NCBI GenBank assembly: GCA_013153795.1
Contig: JAADDV010000186.1
Location: 1-8,225, forward strand
Direction: 5' to 3'
Length of the DNA stretch: 8,225 nucleotides
DNA from: Aquificota bacterium
GTDB lineage: Bacteria; Aquificota; Aquificia; Aquificales; Hydrogenothermaceae
Part shown: positions 5,492 through 8,225 of the stretch, one piece after another
Position numbering within the stretch: the stretch's first letter is position 1
Layout of the letters: every line of letters begins with the position of its first letter
Translations under genes and position numbers: made by a program
Notes under the pieces: model-generated
What the model was told of the DNA's origin: nothing
Databases searched by the model: none
What the model saw: the letters and a program-made list of their open reading frames with translations, nothing else

Positions 5492-7339
5492 ATGAGCAAA
5501 CCTGATTACTTACTTTTTGATAGAAACACAAAAGCTATTTTCTGGAACCTAAATAGAAATGCTATTCAAAGAATGCTTGATTATGATTATGTAATAGGAA
5601 GAGACCCTTCTATTGTTGCCATTGTAGCACCTACCCAGTCTAGAAAATTTGATAAATTTTTCTATGGAACTCAAGAAATAATGATTCCTATATATAAATC
5701 AACAACAGAAGCTGCAAAAGATTTTCCTGAAGCAGATGTTCTTTTAAACTTTGCATCTTTTAGAACAGCTTATGATGTAACAATGGAAGCTCTTGACATT
5801 CCTACAATCAGAACTATCGCAATTACAGCTGAAGGTATTCCTGAAAGATTTGCAAGAACCATGAGAATTAGAGCTAAAGAACTTGGAAAGTGGCTTATTG
5901 GACCTGCTACTGTTGGAGGTATTGCTCCAGGAGCATTTAGAATAGCAAATACAGGTGGAACAATTGAAAATATAATAAAATCCAAACTTCACAGACCTGG
6001 TTCAGTAGGTCTTGTTACAAGGTCTGGAGGTCTCTTTAACGAGCTTTCAAACGTTATTGCTAGAAATGCAAATGGTATTGCAGAGGGTATAGCAATTGGT
6101 GGAGACAGATACCCTGGAACAGACTTCTTAGACCATATGCTCAGATATGAAAAAAATCCTCAAGTTAAGTTTATGGTTCTCCTTGGAGAGGTTGGAGGAA
6201 CATTAGAGCTTAGAGTTGCAGAAGCTATAAAAGATGGAAGAATTACAAAACCTGTTATCGCATGGTGTATTGGAACTATATCTAAACACTTTGGCGGAGA
6301 AGTTCAGTTTGGTCACGCAGGAGCTAAAGCTGGAGCAGAAGCAGAAACAGCAGATGCTAAAAATGCAGCATTAAGAGAAGCAGGAGCTCTCGTTCCACAG
6401 TCGTTTAATGATTTACCAGAGCTTATAAGAGGAGTTTATGAAGAGCTTCATGCAAAAGGAGAAATTCCTGAAATTCAAGAACCAGAGGTTCCACCAATTC
6501 CTGAAGATTACGCTAAAGCTGTAAAAGCTGGAAAAGTAAGAAAGCCTACAAACTTTATTTGTACAATCTCTGATGATAGAGGAGAAGAAGCTACTTATTG
6601 CGGAGTTCCAATATCAACAGTTGTTGAAAAGAATTACTCTATTGCAGATGTTATAGGTCTTCTTTGGTTTAAGAAAAAATTCCCAGAGTGGGCTTCAAAC
6701 TTTATAGACATGGTTATAAAAGTTGTAGCAGACCATGGACCAGCAGTTTCTGGAGCTCACAACACTAAAGTAACTGCAAGAGCAGGAAAAGACCTTATGT
6801 CTTCTATTGTTACCGGTATCCTTACAATTGGTCCAAGATTTGGTGGAGCTATAGATGGTGCTGCTAAATACTTCAAAATGGCAAAAGAAAAGGGAATGGA
6901 TCCTGTAGAGTTTGTTGACTACATGAAGAAAGTAGAAAAAATCCCTATTCCTGGTATTGGACATAGAATTAAATCAACTAAAAATCCAGATAAAAGGGTT
7001 GAACTTCTTAAAAAATATGCAAAAGAAAACTTCCCTAGCACAGAACTTTTAGACTATGCTCTTGAAGTAGAAAAAGTAACCACTTCTAAGAAAGAAAACC
7101 TTATCCTCAACGTTGACGGAACAATCGGAGTTCTTCTTGTAGATATGTTTAGAGCTTTAGGATACAAAGATGAAGAGATAGATGAACTAATCAACGCAGG
7201 GGCATTTAACGCATTCTTTGTTCTTGGAAGAACAATTGGGTTTATTGGACACTACCTTGATGAGAAAAGACTTGATATGCCGTTATACAGACATCCAACA
7301 GATGACATTCTTTACGACGTTAAATGCGACGTTGAATAA
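5492..7339 (+). CDS. aclA: ATP citrate lyase, large (alpha) subunit
   Basis: AclA carries the CoA-binding, phosphohistidine and citryl-CoA lyase parts of ATP citrate lyase, the enzyme that commits the TCA cycle to the reductive direction. The 615 residues show, in order, a CoA-binding Rossmann-like region (about 5-140, with NFASFRTAYD at 86-95) and a ligase domain with FGHAGAKAGAEAET (273-286), where His275 is the phosphorylated histidine. A citrate-synthase-like domain follows from about 355. It has VVADHGPAVSGAHNTKVTARAG (411-432, catalytic His415), PGIGHRIKS (487-495, His491), NVDGTIGV (540-547, Asp542) and the substrate block LGRTIGFIGHYLDEKRL (578-594). The presence of the citrate-synthase domain in the same chain distinguishes true AclA from the separate CcsA/Ccl enzymes of Hydrogenobacter. 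AAAAGGAGGT (5476-5485) lies 6 nt before the ATG. It lies 61 nt after aclB, probably in the same operon, and ends at a strong terminator. Confidence 0.97.
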   Translation: MSKPDYLLFDRNTKAIFWNLNRNAIQRMLDYDYVIGRDPSIVAIVAPTQSRKFDKFFYGTQEIMIPIYKSTTEAAKDFPEADVLLNFASFRTAYDVTMEALDIPTIRTIAITAEGIPERFARTMRIRAKELGKWLIGPATVGGIAPGAFRIANTGGTIENIIKSKLHRPGSVGLVTRSGGLFNELSNVIARNANGIAEGIAIGGDRYPGTDFLDHMLRYEKNPQVKFMVLLGEVGGTLELRVAEAIKDGRITKPVIAWCIGTISKHFGGEVQFGHAGAKAGAEAETADAKNAALREAGALVPQSFNDLPELIRGVYEELHAKGEIPEIQEPEVPPIPEDYAKAVKAGKVRKPTNFICTISDDRGEEATYCGVPISTVVEKNYSIADVIGLLWFKKKFPEWASNFIDMVIKVVADHGPAVSGAHNTKVTARAGKDLMSSIVTGILTIGPRFGGAIDGAAKYFKMAKEKGMDPVEFVDYMKKVEKIPIPGIGHRIKSTKNPDKRVELLKKYAKENFPSTELLDYALEVEKVTTSKKENLILNVDGTIGVLLVDMFRALGYKDEEIDELINAGAFNAFFVLGRTIGFIGHYLDEKRLDMPLYRHPTDDILYDVKCDVE

Positions 7340-7366
7340 AAAAAGGGGCTTTTTTAGCCCCTTTTT
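7340..7366 (+). terminator. Strong intrinsic terminator of the aclBA unit
   Basis: AAAAAGGGGCT (7340-7350) pairs perfectly with AGCCCCTTTTT (7356-7366) over a five-T loop, giving an 11-bp stem whose right arm is itself the T-tract. It begins directly after the aclA stop codon. Confidence 0.9.
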
Positions 7367-7411
7367 AATAAAATCAACAAACATAAAACTAATCACTACA
7401 GGATAAAAATA

Positions 7412-8194
7412 ATGAACATTTTAGAAAAAATAGTAGGGACAAAAAAAATAGAGCTTCTAGACTATACTCCAGATTACTTAAAATTTCTTGAAAAGAAAAT
7501 TTTAGAAAGAGAAGAGCCAGCTAGAGATTTTAAAGGAGCCTTAAAAAAAGAAGGAATTAACATTATTGCTGAAGTAAAAAAAGCTTCACCATCAAAAGGA
7601 GTAATAAGGGAAGATTTTGACCCAGTCTCAATAGCAAAAATTTATGAAGAAAATGGAGCATGTGCTATATCAGTATTGACAGATAAAAAATATTTCCAAG
7701 GAGATATTCTTTATTTAGAAAATATAAGAAAAGCAGGAGTAAAACTTCCTTTACTTCGAAAAGATTTTATTATAGATAAAAGACAAATTTTAGAAACCTT
7801 TGCATTTGGTGGAGATACATTTTTACTTATAGCAAAAATTCTTTCAAAAGAAGAAATAAAAGAGCTTATAGAGTATGGAAGAGAATTTGGAATGGAACCT
7901 CTTGTAGAAATACATTCTGAAGAGGAAGGGATAAAATCTTTAGAAGCAGGAGCAAAAATAATAGGTATAAATAATAGAAATCTTGAAAATTTCTCAGTAG
8001 ATATTAATCTTTCAAAAAATTTAGCTCCTAAATTGAAAAAAATGGGAGCAGAAGTCATTGTTGCTGAAAGTGGACTTTCTTCAAAAGATGAATTAATAGA
8101 ACTGAAAAAATATGGAGTAGATGCTTTTTTAATAGGAGAGTCCTTAGTAAAAGAAAAAAATATAGCCAAAAAACTTCAATCTTTTCTTCACTAA
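7412..8194 (+). CDS. trpC: Indole-3-glycerol phosphate synthase
   Basis: TrpC closes the indole ring in tryptophan biosynthesis, converting carboxyphenylamino-deoxyribulose phosphate to indole-3-glycerol phosphate with loss of CO2 and water. The 260 residues are the normal length for a single-domain (beta-alpha)8 barrel with no fused TrpF. Catalytic and binding residues are all visible: AEVKKASPSKG (53-63, Glu54, Lys56, Ser59), LRKDF (115-119, general acid Lys117), VEIH (165-168, Glu166), INNRNL (186-191, Asn187) and AESG (218-221, Glu219). The phosphate-binding end is FLIGESLV (239-246). The start ATG has only a weak AGGA (7400-7403), 8 nt upstream, unlike the strong sites of icd and aclBA, so lower translation is likely. 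It follows the aclA terminator by 45 nt with no clear promoter, so it depends on read-through or on a promoter I cannot recognise. No other trp gene is in view. Confidence 0.97.
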   Translation: MNILEKIVGTKKIELLDYTPDYLKFLEKKILEREEPARDFKGALKKEGINIIAEVKKASPSKGVIREDFDPVSIAKIYEENGACAISVLTDKKYFQGDILYLENIRKAGVKLPLLRKDFIIDKRQILETFAFGGDTFLLIAKILSKEEIKELIEYGREFGMEPLVEIHSEEEGIKSLEAGAKIIGINNRNLENFSVDINLSKNLAPKLKKMGAEVIVAESGLSSKDELIELKKYGVDAFLIGESLVKEKNIAKKLQSFLH

Positions 8195-8225
8195 GAAAAT
8201 TAATGTATTTCCTTATCCAAACGAT
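8195..8225. other. Short tail after trpC with no recognisable feature
   Basis: The last 31 bases are AT-rich. I see no terminator hairpin, start signal or gene in them. Confidence 0.6.

Noticed and set aside
5492..7339. AclA as citryl-CoA synthetase (CcsA) or citrate synthase alone
   Set aside because: One chain contains both the phosphohistidine ligase part and the citrate-synthase-like lyase part, which is diagnostic of the ATP citrate lyase large subunit.
7359..7387. Possible trpC promoter with CATAAA as -10
   Set aside because: The matching -35 would be CCCTTT inside the terminator arm, too poor to support.
7711..8169. 152-residue minus-strand frame inside trpC
   Set aside because: It lies wholly within a clearly conserved trpC. 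The Ser/Phe/Ile-rich product is typical of the antisense of an AT-rich Lys/Glu-rich gene.
1..8225. CRISPR array, tRNA or rRNA
   Set aside because: I saw no regularly spaced direct repeats, no tRNA cloverleaf with a TTCRA arm, and no rRNA-like sequence on either strand.

Overview
The window is AT-rich DNA from a chemolithoautotrophic thermophile. Three of its genes belong to the reductive TCA (rTCA) cycle: a single-chain (monomeric) NADP isocitrate dehydrogenase and the two subunits of ATP citrate lyase. Together with the AT-rich, AGA-favouring codon use and strong GGAGG ribosome binding sites, this suggests the Hydrogenothermaceae branch of Aquificota, most likely a Sulfurihydrogenibium-like organism. 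That assignment is an inference from gene content, not a database result.

Layout. Positions 1-231 hold the 3' end of what looks like an IS200/IS605-type tnpB gene, cut by the window edge. Its last third overlaps a chain of inverted repeats that could be the transposon right end and guide (omega) RNA scaffold. Positions 268-1527 hold four small genes of unknown function, each with one N-terminal membrane segment: a 30-aa microprotein (minus), a 49-aa protein and a 168-aa DUF302-like protein that overlap by 4 nt (plus), and a convergent 134-aa protein with a textbook EF-hand calcium loop (minus). A hairpin exactly fills the 16 bp between the two convergent stop codons.

Positions 1566-4066 are the icd unit: a good sigma-70-type promoter, a leader of about 135 nt with a 10-bp inverted repeat, the 748-aa enzyme, and a strong terminator. 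Positions 4078-7366 are the aclB-aclA unit. It has an extended -10 promoter directly after the icd terminator, a hairpin between the two genes, and a strong terminator with the same GGGGCT/AGCCCC stem core. Positions 7412-8194 encode TrpC (tryptophan biosynthesis), apparently a separate unit. Nothing is recognisable in the last 31 bases.

How the genes work together. AclBA cleaves citrate to acetyl-CoA and oxaloacetate using ATP and CoA, the step that lets the TCA cycle run in reverse. Icd can reductively carboxylate 2-oxoglutarate to isocitrate. Only aconitase, not in the window, is needed between them. The two units are adjacent and co-oriented but appear to be transcribed separately. I see no clearly new multi-gene system. 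The best leads are the tnpB/RNA end, the cluster of orphan single-pass membrane proteins, and the RNA structures in the icd leader and between aclB and aclA.
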